Below are positions 16,781-26,122 of a DNA stretch of 64,000 nt, piece by piece (positions within the stretch are counted from its first letter, which is position 1; the number at the start of each line of letters is the position of its first letter). The notes under the pieces are model-generated. The model was given only the letters and a program-made list of their open reading frames with translations, was not told the origin of the DNA and searched no databases. The stretch spans positions 32,302 through 96,301 of the forward strand of contig NZ_JAUSBV010000001.1 of the NCBI RefSeq assembly GCF_030651915.1. The letters run 5' to 3'. Made by a program: the position numbers and the translations under genes. The DNA is from Parvibaculum sp. Lineage in GTDB: Bacteria > Pseudomonadota > Alphaproteobacteria > Parvibaculales > Parvibaculaceae.

Positions 16781-17206
16781 ATGAATGCCGAGTGTTTTTT
16801 TCATCACAATTCGACAGCAAATATTCCGAGTTTGCCCTTCGCCGATCTGCACAAAGGCACCTATATCGCCGGCGGCCTTGCCTGGCTGGCCTTTATCGCG
16901 GTCTTCTGGGTCGGATTCGCGACCGATCTCCACAGCGCCTTCATGATCGCCATCAGCACCGTCTACATGCTGATGTATTTCGTGACGCCTGGCCTGATGA
17001 TCCGCATGGCGGGACGGTTCACGGCGCATCGGCAGGCCGACGGGCATTTCGATGCCTTTCTGGCGGGCGAGGTTGGCACCCATACCGGGTCGATCGGCGG
17101 CCGCGAGGCCCTGATCCAGATCATCCTGGTTCCGGCGGCGCTGACGCTCTGCACGGGCGGCATCGCCTATGCCTATCATGCGGCGCGTCAGGCGGCCGGC
17201 GTCTGA
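16781..17206 (+). CDS. small membrane protein of the nitrosative-stress locus, unknown function
   Basis: I do not recognise this 141-residue protein. It has hydrophobic segments at about 27-46, 51-72 and 113-135, with an early FADLHKGTYIAGGLAW stretch and a cytoplasmic or periplasmic middle loop. The ATG at 16781 has GAGGGAG upstream and is preferred over the ATG at 16745. Position next to an NsrR-type regulator with an operator-like palindrome 60 bp upstream suggests control by NO. What it does there cannot be said. Confidence 0.65.
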   Translation: MNAECFFHHNSTANIPSLPFADLHKGTYIAGGLAWLAFIAVFWVGFATDLHSAFMIAISTVYMLMYFVTPGLMIRMAGRFTAHRQADGHFDAFLAGEVGTHTGSIGGREALIQIILVPAALTLCTGGIAYAYHAARQAAGV

Positions 17207-17313
17207 AGGCGGCGTGGCGGCGGGACCGGTCCGGCCGAAGGGTCCCCTTGCCAAAATATCGGAGCAGGCGTCATATGCGCGCGTTCCGCGCAACCCCGCC
17301 TGTCCGGTGCCCC

Positions 17314-17589
17314 ATGAGCGAACTCGGCTATATCGCGGCCTTTCTGACCACGCTCGCCTTCGTGCCGCAGGCGGTGAAGACGATCCGCAGCCGCGACACC
17401 GCAGGGCTGTCGCTCGGCATGTACGGGCTGCTGACGGTCGGCATCTTTCTGTGGCTGCTGCATGGCATCAACCGGCAGGACTATGCGCTGATCGGGGCCA
17501 ATGCGGTGACGCTGCTGCTGGCGCTGCCGATTTTTCTGATCATTCTCGGCAATGAGCGGGCGGCGCGGCGTTCCGGCGCAAAGAAATAG
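17314..17589 (+). CDS. SemiSWEET family sugar transporter
   Basis: A 91-residue, three-helix membrane protein with the PQ motif at residues 18-19 (LAFVPQAVKTIRSRDTAGLS) is the bacterial SemiSWEET half-transporter, which works as a homodimer to move sugars by facilitated diffusion. Helices lie at about 5-24, 36-56 and 62-80. An ATG start at 17314 fits; a longer frame upstream reads through in the wrong context. Confidence 0.85.
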   Translation: MSELGYIAAFLTTLAFVPQAVKTIRSRDTAGLSLGMYGLLTVGIFLWLLHGINRQDYALIGANAVTLLLALPIFLIILGNERAARRSGAKK

Positions 17590-17674
17590 ACTCCAGTCTA
17601 TTTTATCGCTTGCCTCGGCCGTTCCCGCCTGCTTGCATATCGCCAACAAGAAATCCTACCGGGAGGCTCAATCC

Positions 17675-18769
17675 ATGCGCGCGGCCATTTTCCGCAAAGG
17701 CGATCTCGTCGCCGACACCATTCCAGATCCCGTCCCGCAAGCCGGCCAGGTGCTGGTCAAGACACTGGCCTGCGGCATTTGCGGGTCGGACCTGCATGCG
17801 TTCCACCATGCCGACAAGATGGTCGAAGCGGCACAGCGTTCGGGGTCGAGCTTCACCATGGACCTCAAGCGCGACATCGTGTTCGGGCACGAGTTCTGTG
17901 CCGAGGTTCTGGACCATGGGCCGGGCACGGAAAAGAAGCACAAGCCCGGTACGCGTGTTTGCTCGATGCCGATCGCCGTCACGCTCAATGGCGAGAAGGC
18001 CGATATGCAGCCGGTCGGCTACTCCAACGAAATGCCGGGCGGCTTTGCCGAGCAGATGGTGCTGAACGAGATGTTGCTGCTGGAGGTGCCGAACGGGCTG
18101 CCGACCGAGCAGGCGGCGCTGACCGAACCGATGGCGGTGGGCTGGCATGCGGTCGAGAAGGCGCGGCTCACTGACAATGACATCCCGCTCGTTGTCGGCT
18201 GCGGGCCTGTCGGGCTTGCCGTCATTGCCGGCCTCAAGATCAAGAATATCCATCCGATCATCGCCGCCGATTTCAGCCCGGCGCGGCGCAAGCTGGCCGA
18301 GAAAATGGGCGCCGACATCGTCATCGATCCGGCCGCGCATTCGCCCTACAAGCGCTGGAGCGACGAAGCGACGCCGGAGGGCTACGATCCGAAGAACCTG
18401 ATGACCCTGCTGGGCATGGGGCCGCAGCTCCGGCCCGGCGTCATTTTCGAATGCGTCGGTGTGCCCGGCATCATCCAGCAGATTTTCGAAGGCGCGACGC
18501 GGCATGCCCGCGTGGTCGTGGTCGGCGTCTGCATGGAGCAGGACCGGTTCGAGCCGTTCTTCGGCATCAACAAGGAACTGAACGTCCAATTCGTGCTCGG
18601 CTACACGCCGGAAGAATTTGCCTTGACGCTGCATCATCTCGCCGAAGGCCAGATCGATGGTGCGCCGCTCGTCACCGCCAAAGTCGGCGTCGAGGGCGTG
18701 AAAGAAGCATTCAGCGAACTCGGTAATCCCGAAAAGCACGCCAAGATTCTGGTCGAACCCTGGCGCTAG
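17675..18769 (+). CDS. zinc-binding alcohol dehydrogenase family protein (MDR)
   Basis: The 364-residue MDR enzyme has the catalytic zinc region GICGSDLH (33-40) and GHEFCAEV (about 70), and a nucleotide-binding Rossmann motif VVGCGPVGLAVIAG. The four-cysteine structural-zinc loop of classical alcohol dehydrogenases is missing; the segment instead reads MPIAVTLNGEKADMQPVGYSNEMPGGFAEQ. It should oxidise an alcohol or aldehyde with NAD(P). GGGAGG precedes the ATG. It converges with the GST gene across a 3-bp gap. Confidence 0.88.
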   Translation: MRAAIFRKGDLVADTIPDPVPQAGQVLVKTLACGICGSDLHAFHHADKMVEAAQRSGSSFTMDLKRDIVFGHEFCAEVLDHGPGTEKKHKPGTRVCSMPIAVTLNGEKADMQPVGYSNEMPGGFAEQMVLNEMLLLEVPNGLPTEQAALTEPMAVGWHAVEKARLTDNDIPLVVGCGPVGLAVIAGLKIKNIHPIIAADFSPARRKLAEKMGADIVIDPAAHSPYKRWSDEATPEGYDPKNLMTLLGMGPQLRPGVIFECVGVPGIIQQIFEGATRHARVVVVGVCMEQDRFEPFFGINKELNVQFVLGYTPEEFALTLHHLAEGQIDGAPLVTAKVGVEGVKEAFSELGNPEKHAKILVEPWR

Positions 18770-18772
18770 GCT

Positions 18773-19375
18773 TCACACCGGCGGGGCGGTTTCGGCGAAG
18801 GATTGACGTTTCGCGAGGTCGCGCCACCAGCCGGCGAGTTCCGGCGCGCCGGCCTGCCAGTTCATCGCCGCGTGGCGGAAGTCGAGATAGCCGAGCGCCG
18901 CGCCCGTTGCGATGCCGCCAATGTCGAGCGGGCCGTCGAGAAGGCTGACCTCGTGCTCGAGCACGCCGATGCCGCGCGTGACGGCGCGGCGCCAGCGGCC
19001 CATCCACATTTCCGAACGCTCCGTTTCTGGCCGGTTCATCTCGAAGACCAGCGACACGGCTGCGTCCATGATGCCGTCGGCCAGCGCCTGGAAGCGCAGT
19101 GCCCGCCAGCGCTCCGGGCCCGCGGCCGGAAAGAGCGGCGGGCCGGCGAGCACGGCGTCCAGATATTCGCAGATCAGCGGACTGTCGAAAAAGGAGGTGC
19201 CATCCTTCAGGATCAGTGCCGGCACCTTGCCGAGCGGATTGGCTTCAATGAGCGATTGCGGATCGCTCATCGCCGCGGCCAGTTCCTCCGTGACCTGCGC
19301 CAATGCGCCTTTCTCACGGATCAGGACGCGGACCTTGCGGGCGAAAGGCGACGTGGGCGAGTGGTAGAGCTTCAT
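18773..19375 (-). CDS. glutathione S-transferase
   Basis: The 200-residue protein starts MKLYHSPTSPFARKVRVLI, with the Ser/Cys-type activation motif SPTSPFARK of the bacterial GST N-terminal thioredoxin fold, then NPLGKVPAL and DSPLICEYL. The C-terminal helical domain follows. It probably conjugates glutathione to electrophiles. The ATG at 19375 is preceded by GGAG. The 3' ends of this gene and the alcohol dehydrogenase are 3 bp apart. Confidence 0.92.
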   Translation of the reverse strand: MKLYHSPTSPFARKVRVLIREKGALAQVTEELAAAMSDPQSLIEANPLGKVPALILKDGTSFFDSPLICEYLDAVLAGPPLFPAAGPERWRALRFQALADGIMDAAVSLVFEMNRPETERSEMWMGRWRRAVTRGIGVLEHEVSLLDGPLDIGGIATGAALGYLDFRHAAMNWQAGAPELAGWWRDLAKRQSFAETAPPV

Positions 19376-19534
19376 CGGCGGTATCTCCTGTTGCGATGCG
19401 GCGCATCCTAAGCCGGATCGCGGACCGCCGGAACAGTCCGTATGCCCCCTGCGCGGTTCTTGATCTTCCATATTTAAACTGGCGATGCTCCGATTTCGTC
19501 TAGACTGGGTGGCAAGATCAAACATGGAGGAGAC

Positions 19535-20521
19535 GTGAAGATGGGCGGCGGCACAATTTTCGTTCTTGTCATTCTTCTGCTTGCGTTCATTTTCCTGCTG
19601 CGCGCGGTGAAAATCGTTCCGCAGGGCTACATCTACACGGTGGAGCGTTTCGGGCGCTACACGCACAGCCTGACGCCGGGCCTCGGCCTCATCATTCCGT
19701 TTGTCGATTCGATCGGCAACAAGGTCAATGTGATGGAGACCGTGCTCGACGTGCAGAGCCAGGAGATCATCACGCGCGACAATGCGATGGTCACCGTGGA
19801 CGGCGTTGTCTTCTTCCAGGTGCTCGACGCGGCCAAGGCCTCCTATGAGGTCAATTTTCTCGAAAATGCGATCCTCAATCTCACCATGACGAATATAAGG
19901 ACGGTGATGGGCGGCATGGATCTCGACGAATTGCTGTCGCAGCGCGATGCGATCAATGCGCGGCTGCTCAGTGTCGTCGACGAGGCGACGCATCCCTGGG
20001 GCGTCAAGGTGACGCGCATCGAGATCAAGGACATAGCGCCTCCGCGTGACATCGTGGACAGCATGGCGCGGCAGATGAAGGCGGAACGCGACAAGCGCGC
20101 GTCGATCCTTGAAGCGGAAGGCAAGCGGCAGGCATCGATCCTTGCCGCCGAGGGCGAGAAGCAGGCGGCGATCCTCGAAGCCGAAGGGCGACGCGAAGCG
20201 GCATTCCGCGATGCCGAAGCGCGCGAGCGCGAGGCGGAAGCCGAAGCGAAGGCAACGCAGGTGGTGAGCCGGGCCATTGCGGAAGGCGATGTGCAGGCAA
20301 TCAACTATTTCGTCGCGGGAAAGTATATCGAGGCGCTGAGGTTGATCGCCACCTCGCCAAATCAGAAGCTTGTGCTGATGCCGCTTGAAGCGGCGAGCGT
20401 GATCGGTGCTATCGGCGGAATCAGTGAAATCGCACGCGAGGCTTTCGGTGCGGGTGACGGCGGCGGGACGCCGCGCCGTCCGGGTTCTGCGGGTTCGGTG
20501 CCGCGGACGGGTGGGGCCTAG
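19535..20521 (+). CDS. qmcA: SPFH/stomatin-like protein (QmcA type)
   Basis: The 328-residue protein has an N-terminal membrane anchor (about 6-25), then the SPFH domain with VPQGYIYTVERFGRYTHSLTPGLG and ARDNAMVTVDGVVFFQV-type sequence, and a long charged coiled coil rich in EAEGKRQASILAAEGEKQAA repeats. Such proteins form membrane microdomains. The NfeD gene three bases downstream is the usual partner. A GGAGG precedes the GTG at 19535; the ATG at 19541 is nearly equivalent. Confidence 0.92.
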   Translation: MKMGGGTIFVLVILLLAFIFLLRAVKIVPQGYIYTVERFGRYTHSLTPGLGLIIPFVDSIGNKVNVMETVLDVQSQEIITRDNAMVTVDGVVFFQVLDAAKASYEVNFLENAILNLTMTNIRTVMGGMDLDELLSQRDAINARLLSVVDEATHPWGVKVTRIEIKDIAPPRDIVDSMARQMKAERDKRASILEAEGKRQASILAAEGEKQAAILEAEGRREAAFRDAEAREREAEAEAKATQVVSRAIAEGDVQAINYFVAGKYIEALRLIATSPNQKLVLMPLEAASVIGAIGGISEIAREAFGAGDGGGTPRRPGSAGSVPRTGGA

Positions 20522-20524
20522 GCG

Positions 20525-20980
20525 ATGGATGCAGACAATTTTTTCCTTACCCTTGTGGACGATTGGGCGTGGTTCATTGCCGCCGCGGTGTTCGCGATCG
20601 TCGAGCTGGTCGCGCCTGGTGTGCTCTTCATCTGGATCGCGGCGGCGGCCGCCGCGGTGGGTGTGCTGACACTTCTGCTGGATCCGCCGCTGCTGGTGCA
20701 GCTCGCAATATTTGCCGTGCTGTCCGTCGCTTTCGTCTGGGCGTCGCGGCGCTATCTGACGCGGAATTTGGCGGAAAGCGATCACCCGACCCTCAACCAG
20801 CGCGGCGCCGGCTATATCGGTCAGATATTTACCGTTGAGCAGGAGATACGCAACGGGCGCGGCAAGTTGCGCGTTGGCGACGGATTGTGGCTGGCGCAAG
20901 GGGCTGACGCGCCTGCCGGCGCCCGGGTGAAGGTCGTCGGTGCAGACGGCTCGACGCTGATCGTGGAGCCGGCGGACTGA
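20525..20980 (+). CDS. nfeD: NfeD family protein
   Basis: The 151-residue protein has membrane segments at about 15-38, 39-57 and 58-75, followed by a C-terminal OB-fold (about 90-150; GYIGQIFTVEQEIRNGRGKLRVGD). It is the short NfeD1b type, which pairs with stomatin-like proteins in the inner membrane. The gene starts 3 bp after qmcA and forms an operon with it. It converges on a lipoprotein gene across a 3-bp gap. Confidence 0.9.
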   Translation: MDADNFFLTLVDDWAWFIAAAVFAIVELVAPGVLFIWIAAAAAAVGVLTLLLDPPLLVQLAIFAVLSVAFVWASRRYLTRNLAESDHPTLNQRGAGYIGQIFTVEQEIRNGRGKLRVGDGLWLAQGADAPAGARVKVVGADGSTLIVEPAD

Positions 20981-20983
20981 CCG

Positions 20984-21496
20984 TCAGAGGCAGGCGGTGC
21001 CGCTGGTGTGGCCGTTCATGGCGCGGACCGTGCGCCATTCGACGAAATCGCGGCAGATGCGTCCACGTTCATCGGTGAAGTCGCGGATGGGCGTGATCTT
21101 GCCGCTGGCGCGTTCGGAAGCGGTGAACCAGGTCACGTGCTGGCGCAGCGGCACCGTCATCATTTTGGCCAGCGCCTCGCGACGCGCCTGTGCCGCAAGG
21201 CCGGTCAGCGACGGGCCCTCCGAGCCGCCGACCGCATAGCCGATCGCAACGCCGGCGGCGACCGCAATCTCGGTCCCGCTTCCGGCGCCGATCGCCATGC
21301 CGAGCAGCGCGCCGCCGGCCGGTCCGACCAGACCTGTGCCGCGATCGTCGACCGGGACGCCGCCGATCAGCGGCTCAGCCTTTCTCATCGTGACTTCCGG
21401 CTGGGGCAGAACCGCCTGCGCGCAGGCCGAAAGCATCAGAACCGCAAACGCCGATGCGGCGGCAAGTCGCTTTGCACCAATACGCAGCATTTTCAT
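20984..21496 (-). CDS. glycine-zipper lipoprotein
   Basis: The 170-residue protein has a lipoprotein signal with lipobox LSAC (Cys25). A glycine-zipper membrane segment GPAGGALLGMAIGAGSGTEIAVAAG is centred on residues 58-85, followed by a C-terminal domain with Cys near RGRICRDFVEW and GTACL, similar to surface-antigen/17-kDa lipoprotein domains. It should be anchored to the outer membrane. The ATG overlaps the stop of the upstream holin-like gene, so the two are coupled. Function unknown. Confidence 0.75.
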   Translation of the reverse strand: MKMLRIGAKRLAAASAFAVLMLSACAQAVLPQPEVTMRKAEPLIGGVPVDDRGTGLVGPAGGALLGMAIGAGSGTEIAVAAGVAIGYAVGGSEGPSLTGLAAQARREALAKMMTVPLRQHVTWFTASERASGKITPIRDFTDERGRICRDFVEWRTVRAMNGHTSGTACL

Positions 21497-21993
21497 TCCT
21501 TGCGCAGATAAGGCATCAGGAAACGTCGCAGCACAGGGCTCATCGCGGCGAGTGCGCCGATGATGATGGTGATCAGCGGCAGGCTGCCGGTCGAGCCCTT
21601 GACGATGCCGAGCAGGCCGAGGCTCAACTCGTTGAGCGTCCGTTCGATGGTGTCGAAGTCGCGCTTCACATTGCTGCGGGCCTGAAGAATGGCACTGTTG
21701 GCCAGTTCCATCTCCAGCCGGTCGGCGCGGCCGGGGGCCTTGGCGGCGAGGAGCAGCGCGATGAAGGCCAGCGCCGCCAGCGCGCCGCCGGTGATCAATG
21801 CGCCCAGCGGATAACCGTAGATTTCGGACAGCGCCAGAAAGCCGGCGATCACCAACATCGTCAGCGCGAAAAGCGCAATGAAGGCCGCCATACCGATCAG
21901 CGAGAGTTTGCGCGCGAGGCGGCGCGCTTCGAGTTCGGCACGAAAAAGCTCGGCCTCGGCGAGTTTGCGGATTTGGGGTGTCGGATCGATCAT
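21493..21993 (-). CDS. phage-holin-family-like membrane protein
   Basis: The 166-residue protein has an N-terminal amphipathic helix (MIDPTPQIRKLAEAELFRAE...), two hydrophobic segments (about 30-55 and 63-85), a helical soluble part and a C-terminal hydrophobic stretch. This matches the phage holin family/DUF1469-like (YqjE-like) proteins that occur with DUF883 (YqjD/ElaB) genes, as here. They are envelope proteins of stationary phase; no lysis role is implied. Confidence 0.65.
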   Translation of the reverse strand: MIDPTPQIRKLAEAELFRAELEARRLARKLSLIGMAAFIALFALTMLVIAGFLALSEIYGYPLGALITGGALAALAFIALLLAAKAPGRADRLEMELANSAILQARSNVKRDFDTIERTLNELSLGLLGIVKGSTGSLPLITIIIGALAAMSPVLRRFLMPYLRKE

Positions 21994-22002
21994 CGCGGCC
22001 TC

Positions 22003-22251
22003 CTATCGCGCCAGCAGTCGGCCGATGAGAAATCCGAGGCCAAAAGCGAGCAGCGCGCTCGGTATCGGATGCGCGTCGATCTGTTTGTGAATGTCGCCGA
22101 GGCCTTCCTGCAATCTTTCTCCGATCGCTTCTGCATCCTCGATGCCGAACGCGACTTCGCCGCGGGCCTCCTCAAGCGCTTTTTTCAGCGCTTCGATCTC
22201 GGCCTGCAAGGCTTCGATTGATGCTTTCTCGTCCGGCTTCTTGTCGCTCAT
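22003..22251 (-). CDS. DUF883 (YqjD/ElaB-like) membrane-anchored protein
   Basis: The 82-residue protein is a charged coiled coil (residues 8-60) ending in a short hydrophobic anchor LLAFGLGFLIGRLLAR. The family binds ribosomes at the membrane in stationary phase in E. coli. The ATG at 22251 was chosen because longer upstream frames lack coding character. It lies 9 bp upstream of the holin-like gene, as in yqjD-yqjE. Confidence 0.75.
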   Translation of the reverse strand: MSDKKPDEKASIEALQAEIEALKKALEEARGEVAFGIEDAEAIGERLQEGLGDIHKQIDAHPIPSALLAFGLGFLIGRLLAR

Positions 22252-22363
22252 CGGCTGCACCTTCCACTTCGGGCCAGCACCCCCGCCTGGCCTTTCAGCA
22301 TAGCCCCCTTGCCGGCAGTTACAAGGCGGGCAGGGCGGCCGGCCGGTGTTTGTGCGGTCGCGT

Positions 22364-23824
22364 TCAGAGATAGGGCGAGGCGAGGCGGAAGAAGGCATCG
22401 CGGATGCGGACCGGCAGCGAGCGGCCGGTCAGGTCGGCCAGCGACACAGGGCGGGCGGTGGCGATCTTTGCTTCGACGATCGTGTCGAGTGTCCGGGCAA
22501 AGCTCGCGCCGTAACATTCGAGGTTGAACTCAAAATTGAGACGAAGACTGCGGTCGTCCCAGTTGGCCGAACCGACCATCGACCACATGCCGTCCACCGT
22601 CATGATCTTGGTGTGGTCGAAGGGGCCGGTCGACTTCCAGATACGGCAACCGGCGCGGGCCAGCCATTCGAGTTGCGGTGTCGCCGCCCAATCGATGAAA
22701 GGCAGGTTGCTCGCTTGCGGCAGGACGATGTCGACGACGACGCCGCGCATGGCGGCGACCGAGATGGCGGTACGGAGCGTTGCGTCGGGCAGGAAATACG
22801 GCGTCACGATGCGGATGTTACGACGCGCTTCGGCCAATGCGCCGAGCAGCGTCCAGCGGATCGGGTTGAGCCCCATATCGGGGCCCGCCGGCAGGCCGCG
22901 CGCCACCAGGTCGCCTGCTTCGACAACGTCCGGAAACCAGTCCGGTCCGTCGAGAAGCTCGCCGGTGGTAAAATTCCACTCATAGGCGAAGGTGTGCATC
23001 AGATGGGCCACAACCGGGCCTTCGATACGAAAATGATAATCGAGGATCGGTTTGGCCGGTTGGGTGGCGGCAATGTTGCCGGCGGCGATGTTCATGCCGC
23101 CGGTAAAGCCGTGGCGGCCGTCCACCACCATGATCTTCTGATGGTTCCGCATGTTGAGATAGGGCATCTGCCAGGGCATGAACGAATGCAGGAAGCGCGC
23201 ATAGTCGATGCCGCGTTCCTGCAGGAGCGGAATGAGCGACGGGCGCGAATACCAGGAGCCGACACCGTCGATCAACAGGCGGACGCGGACGCCGCGATTG
23301 AGTGCGGCGGTCAGCGCATCGACGAAGCGCCGGCCGGCCGGATCGTTGTTGAAGATGTAGGTCGAAATCGCGATCGAACGCTCGGCACCGTCGATGGCGG
23401 CGATCATTGCCGGATAGGCTTCGTCGCCGTTCTGCAGCACGCCGATCGTGTTGCCATGTTCGAAACTTTCCGGCAGCACCTTCTGGCCGAAGCGCGCGAG
23501 ACTTTCCAATGCCTTCAGTTTCGGGTCGTCGCTCTCCTTTTCGATCAGGGCCGTTCCGCCATGGCGCGGCGGCAGCGGTGCCAGCAGCAGCCTCTCGTTT
23601 TTCGTCCCGCGCAATTCGCGGGCGCGGCGCTGGATACGGTTGATGCCGAACAGCAGGTAGACGACCCAGCCGATGAAGGGCACCAGGACGATGAAGCCAA
23701 CCCAGCCCGCCGCCGCGCGCTCGTCGCTCTTGTTGAGCATCACATGGATCGCGGCGCCGATCGCGCCGCCGAACTGGATGATGGCCAGGAGGATCGGCCA
23801 GAGATCTGAGAATCCGGTCTGCAT
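22364..23824 (-). CDS. cls: cardiolipin synthase (PLD family)
   Basis: The 486-residue enzyme has two N-terminal membrane segments (about 10-28 and 40-62; PLD nuclease N-terminal type). It then has two HKD motifs, HQKIMVVDG (His228) and HTKIMTVDG (His404). Both are complete, so the enzyme should join two phosphatidylglycerols to cardiolipin at the inner membrane. The length matches bacterial Cls. It is near the DUF883/holin-like cluster but separated from it by 112 bp. Confidence 0.92.
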   Translation of the reverse strand: MQTGFSDLWPILLAIIQFGGAIGAAIHVMLNKSDERAAAGWVGFIVLVPFIGWVVYLLFGINRIQRRARELRGTKNERLLLAPLPPRHGGTALIEKESDDPKLKALESLARFGQKVLPESFEHGNTIGVLQNGDEAYPAMIAAIDGAERSIAISTYIFNNDPAGRRFVDALTAALNRGVRVRLLIDGVGSWYSRPSLIPLLQERGIDYARFLHSFMPWQMPYLNMRNHQKIMVVDGRHGFTGGMNIAAGNIAATQPAKPILDYHFRIEGPVVAHLMHTFAYEWNFTTGELLDGPDWFPDVVEAGDLVARGLPAGPDMGLNPIRWTLLGALAEARRNIRIVTPYFLPDATLRTAISVAAMRGVVVDIVLPQASNLPFIDWAATPQLEWLARAGCRIWKSTGPFDHTKIMTVDGMWSMVGSANWDDRSLRLNFEFNLECYGASFARTLDTIVEAKIATARPVSLADLTGRSLPVRIRDAFFRLASPYL

Positions 23825-23884
23825 GGACGTTCAGACTAGAGCATGACGCGGGCGCGGTCGCGCCTCATATCGGTTCCGGCCGGA

Positions 23885-25951
23885 TCAGAATCGCAAACTC
23901 GCGCCAAGGATCAATCCGCGATCCTCGCCGGGAAAGTAGCGCGGACCCGTGAAGCCGACATCGCCCCGGTCCGCATAGCGGCGATCGAGGATATTGGTCA
24001 GCTTGCCGAACAAGCCGACATTCTCGCTCACGGCATAGTCGAGACGCAGGTTGAAGAGATCGTGACCGTCATACGCCACGGTGTTGCCGGCATCCATCCA
24101 GTAGGCGCCCATATGGACCCATTCGAGCTCGGCACGGGCCGCGCCATCGAGGAAATTGTAGCCGAGGCGGACATTGCCGATGGTGCGCGGCGCGGTGTCC
24201 ACATCATCGCCGTCCCGGATGGTCTCGCTGGGGGTGATGCGGTCGAAAGCGTAGGTGTGGCGAGCCCAGGTGCCGGCCGCGGCAATGTCGAAGCCGGCGC
24301 CGAGCGGTGCTGCAAGCTCGACTTCGATGCCGGCATGGTTGGTCTTGCCGTCCGAGACGTTGAAGCCGGCGGCGTCGCGGAAATAATAGTTCCGTTTCTC
24401 CATGTAGAAGATGTTGGTTTCGTAGCGCACGCCCATCCAGTCGCCCCGCGCGCCGACCTCGATGCTGTCGAGTTCTTCCGACTTGGCTTCGCCGGGCACC
24501 TGCAGCCGCTGCAGGCGATAGAGATCCGTCGTCTGCGGCGCCCGGGCGCCGCGGGCGAGGTTGACGTAACCGGTCACATTGTCGTTGAACTTGTGCAGCA
24601 GACCGATCTTGGGCGTCAGGTCGGTGAACTCGTCGTCGCGGCTCGGAATGCGCAGGAAGCGTCCGAAAATACCCACCGGCGCATGATTGGTGTAGTCATA
24701 GCGCGTGTATTCGAGGCGCAGTCCCGCCGTAAGCAATGTCGCCGGCGTCAGTTTCCATTCGCTGTGGATATAGGGCGCCAGCACCAGCGCCTTTACCGTG
24801 TAGTCGTAATGTGTGCCGACAGGCGAGTTGTTCGGCGGCGGCGGCGTCGGTGCGACGACATACTGGATCTCGCTCAGCGAACCGTCGGTATACTCGCTAT
24901 CGAAGCCGAAGATGATCCGGTGGCCGCCTTCGAGATCGGCAACGAGACTCGACAGAAGTCCACCGCTCCAATGGCTGTTTTCCTCGACCGGCTTGCCGGG
25001 CAGGAAGTGCATCAGGAAATTCATCTCGTTCTTGCGTGCATAGGGTGTCAGCACCAGCATGAGATCGTCGGTGATGTCGCGCTCGACACGAACGGCCGCG
25101 CGCACCGCCCAGGCATCGCGATAGGCCTCCGGATCGAGGTTGGTCCGGTAGAGCGCCGGGTCCTTGTAGGCGTTGAGACCGACGACGAAGCCGGCCGTTT
25201 CCTGATTGACATTGACGGCCGTCAGCGTGGCGACCGCGCGCGTGTCCGGCGTCGCAAAATCGTAGCGCAGGCGTGCCTTCTGCTGGTCGAGGCCGGAATC
25301 GGCGCGGAAGCCGCCATCGCTGTAAGTCGAAAAACTGCCGCGGAAGCCATGCGTCGTCAGGCCTTCGCCGCGCAATGTGCGGCTTGCGGTGCCGATCGTT
25401 TTCCAGCGGTCGTAGGGTCCGGCCCATGCGGTCAGTTCGGCGTCGCCGTCGATGGCGGGCGGACGGCTGAGGAAATTGATCAGGCCATGTTCGGCATTGG
25501 AGCCGAAGCGGGCGCTGCCGGGCCCGCGCACCACCTCGATGCCGCCCGAGACCTCGTCCATCGCCTCCATCAACGCGTTGACATTGGCAAAGCCCGCCGC
25601 GCGCATCGGCACGCCGTCTTCCAGATAGAGGAACGAGCCGGCACCGGCGCCGGCCGTCAAGACGGGCGAGCGAATGGCCGTCAGATGTTCGGCGCCGCTG
25701 CCCTGCTGGATGCCGAGGCCGGGCAGGCGGTTCAGCGCCTCGGCCGGCTGCAGCGGCAGGATGAATGCTGCCTCGTCACCTGAAATTCGCGAGATGTTGC
25801 CGATATGGCTGGCCCGCGGGGTTCCGAATCCCGTGGTGGTGACGATCAGCTCGTCGAGCACCGGCGGCTCGTTTTCGGCGAGTGCCCCTGCTGCCAGCGA
25901 CATGGCCAGTGCCCCGGCGCCCAATCCCAACGCAATCCGAATTCCCGACAT
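23885..25951 (-). CDS. TonB-dependent outer-membrane receptor, unknown substrate
   Basis: The 688-residue protein has a signal peptide (cut after residue 25, ALA-EN), a TonB box LDELIVTTTG, and the plug domain with GIEVVRGPGSARFGSNAEHGLINFLS. A long beta-barrel follows and ends LGASLRF. Neither the plug nor the loops let me name the substrate. Nothing in the region upstream of it (25952-26122) looks like a Fur, Zur or B12 control element. It lies divergent to cox11. Confidence 0.85.
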   Translation of the reverse strand: MSGIRIALGLGAGALAMSLAAGALAENEPPVLDELIVTTTGFGTPRASHIGNISRISGDEAAFILPLQPAEALNRLPGLGIQQGSGAEHLTAIRSPVLTAGAGAGSFLYLEDGVPMRAAGFANVNALMEAMDEVSGGIEVVRGPGSARFGSNAEHGLINFLSRPPAIDGDAELTAWAGPYDRWKTIGTASRTLRGEGLTTHGFRGSFSTYSDGGFRADSGLDQQKARLRYDFATPDTRAVATLTAVNVNQETAGFVVGLNAYKDPALYRTNLDPEAYRDAWAVRAAVRVERDITDDLMLVLTPYARKNEMNFLMHFLPGKPVEENSHWSGGLLSSLVADLEGGHRIIFGFDSEYTDGSLSEIQYVVAPTPPPPNNSPVGTHYDYTVKALVLAPYIHSEWKLTPATLLTAGLRLEYTRYDYTNHAPVGIFGRFLRIPSRDDEFTDLTPKIGLLHKFNDNVTGYVNLARGARAPQTTDLYRLQRLQVPGEAKSEELDSIEVGARGDWMGVRYETNIFYMEKRNYYFRDAAGFNVSDGKTNHAGIEVELAAPLGAGFDIAAAGTWARHTYAFDRITPSETIRDGDDVDTAPRTIGNVRLGYNFLDGAARAELEWVHMGAYWMDAGNTVAYDGHDLFNLRLDYAVSENVGLFGKLTNILDRRYADRGDVGFTGPRYFPGEDRGLILGASLRF

Positions 25952-26122
25952 CGGTCCCCCCGTCCGTTACGCACGCCCTGCGACCGGCTCTTGCGGCCGG
26001 CTTCCGGCCCATTGTTACCATGACCGGCGTGCAGGTCGACCCCCGGCGCGGCCATCTGCCGCGCGGCTTGGGAGAGCGCTATTTCTTGCCCGGCGGACGG
26101 TCCGGAATTAGGGTGTGGCCCC

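Noticed and set aside
25952-26122. possible B12 riboswitch upstream of the second TonB receptor
   Set aside because: The minus strand has GACCTGC near a G-run but lacks the rest of the conserved core, so the match is fortuitous.
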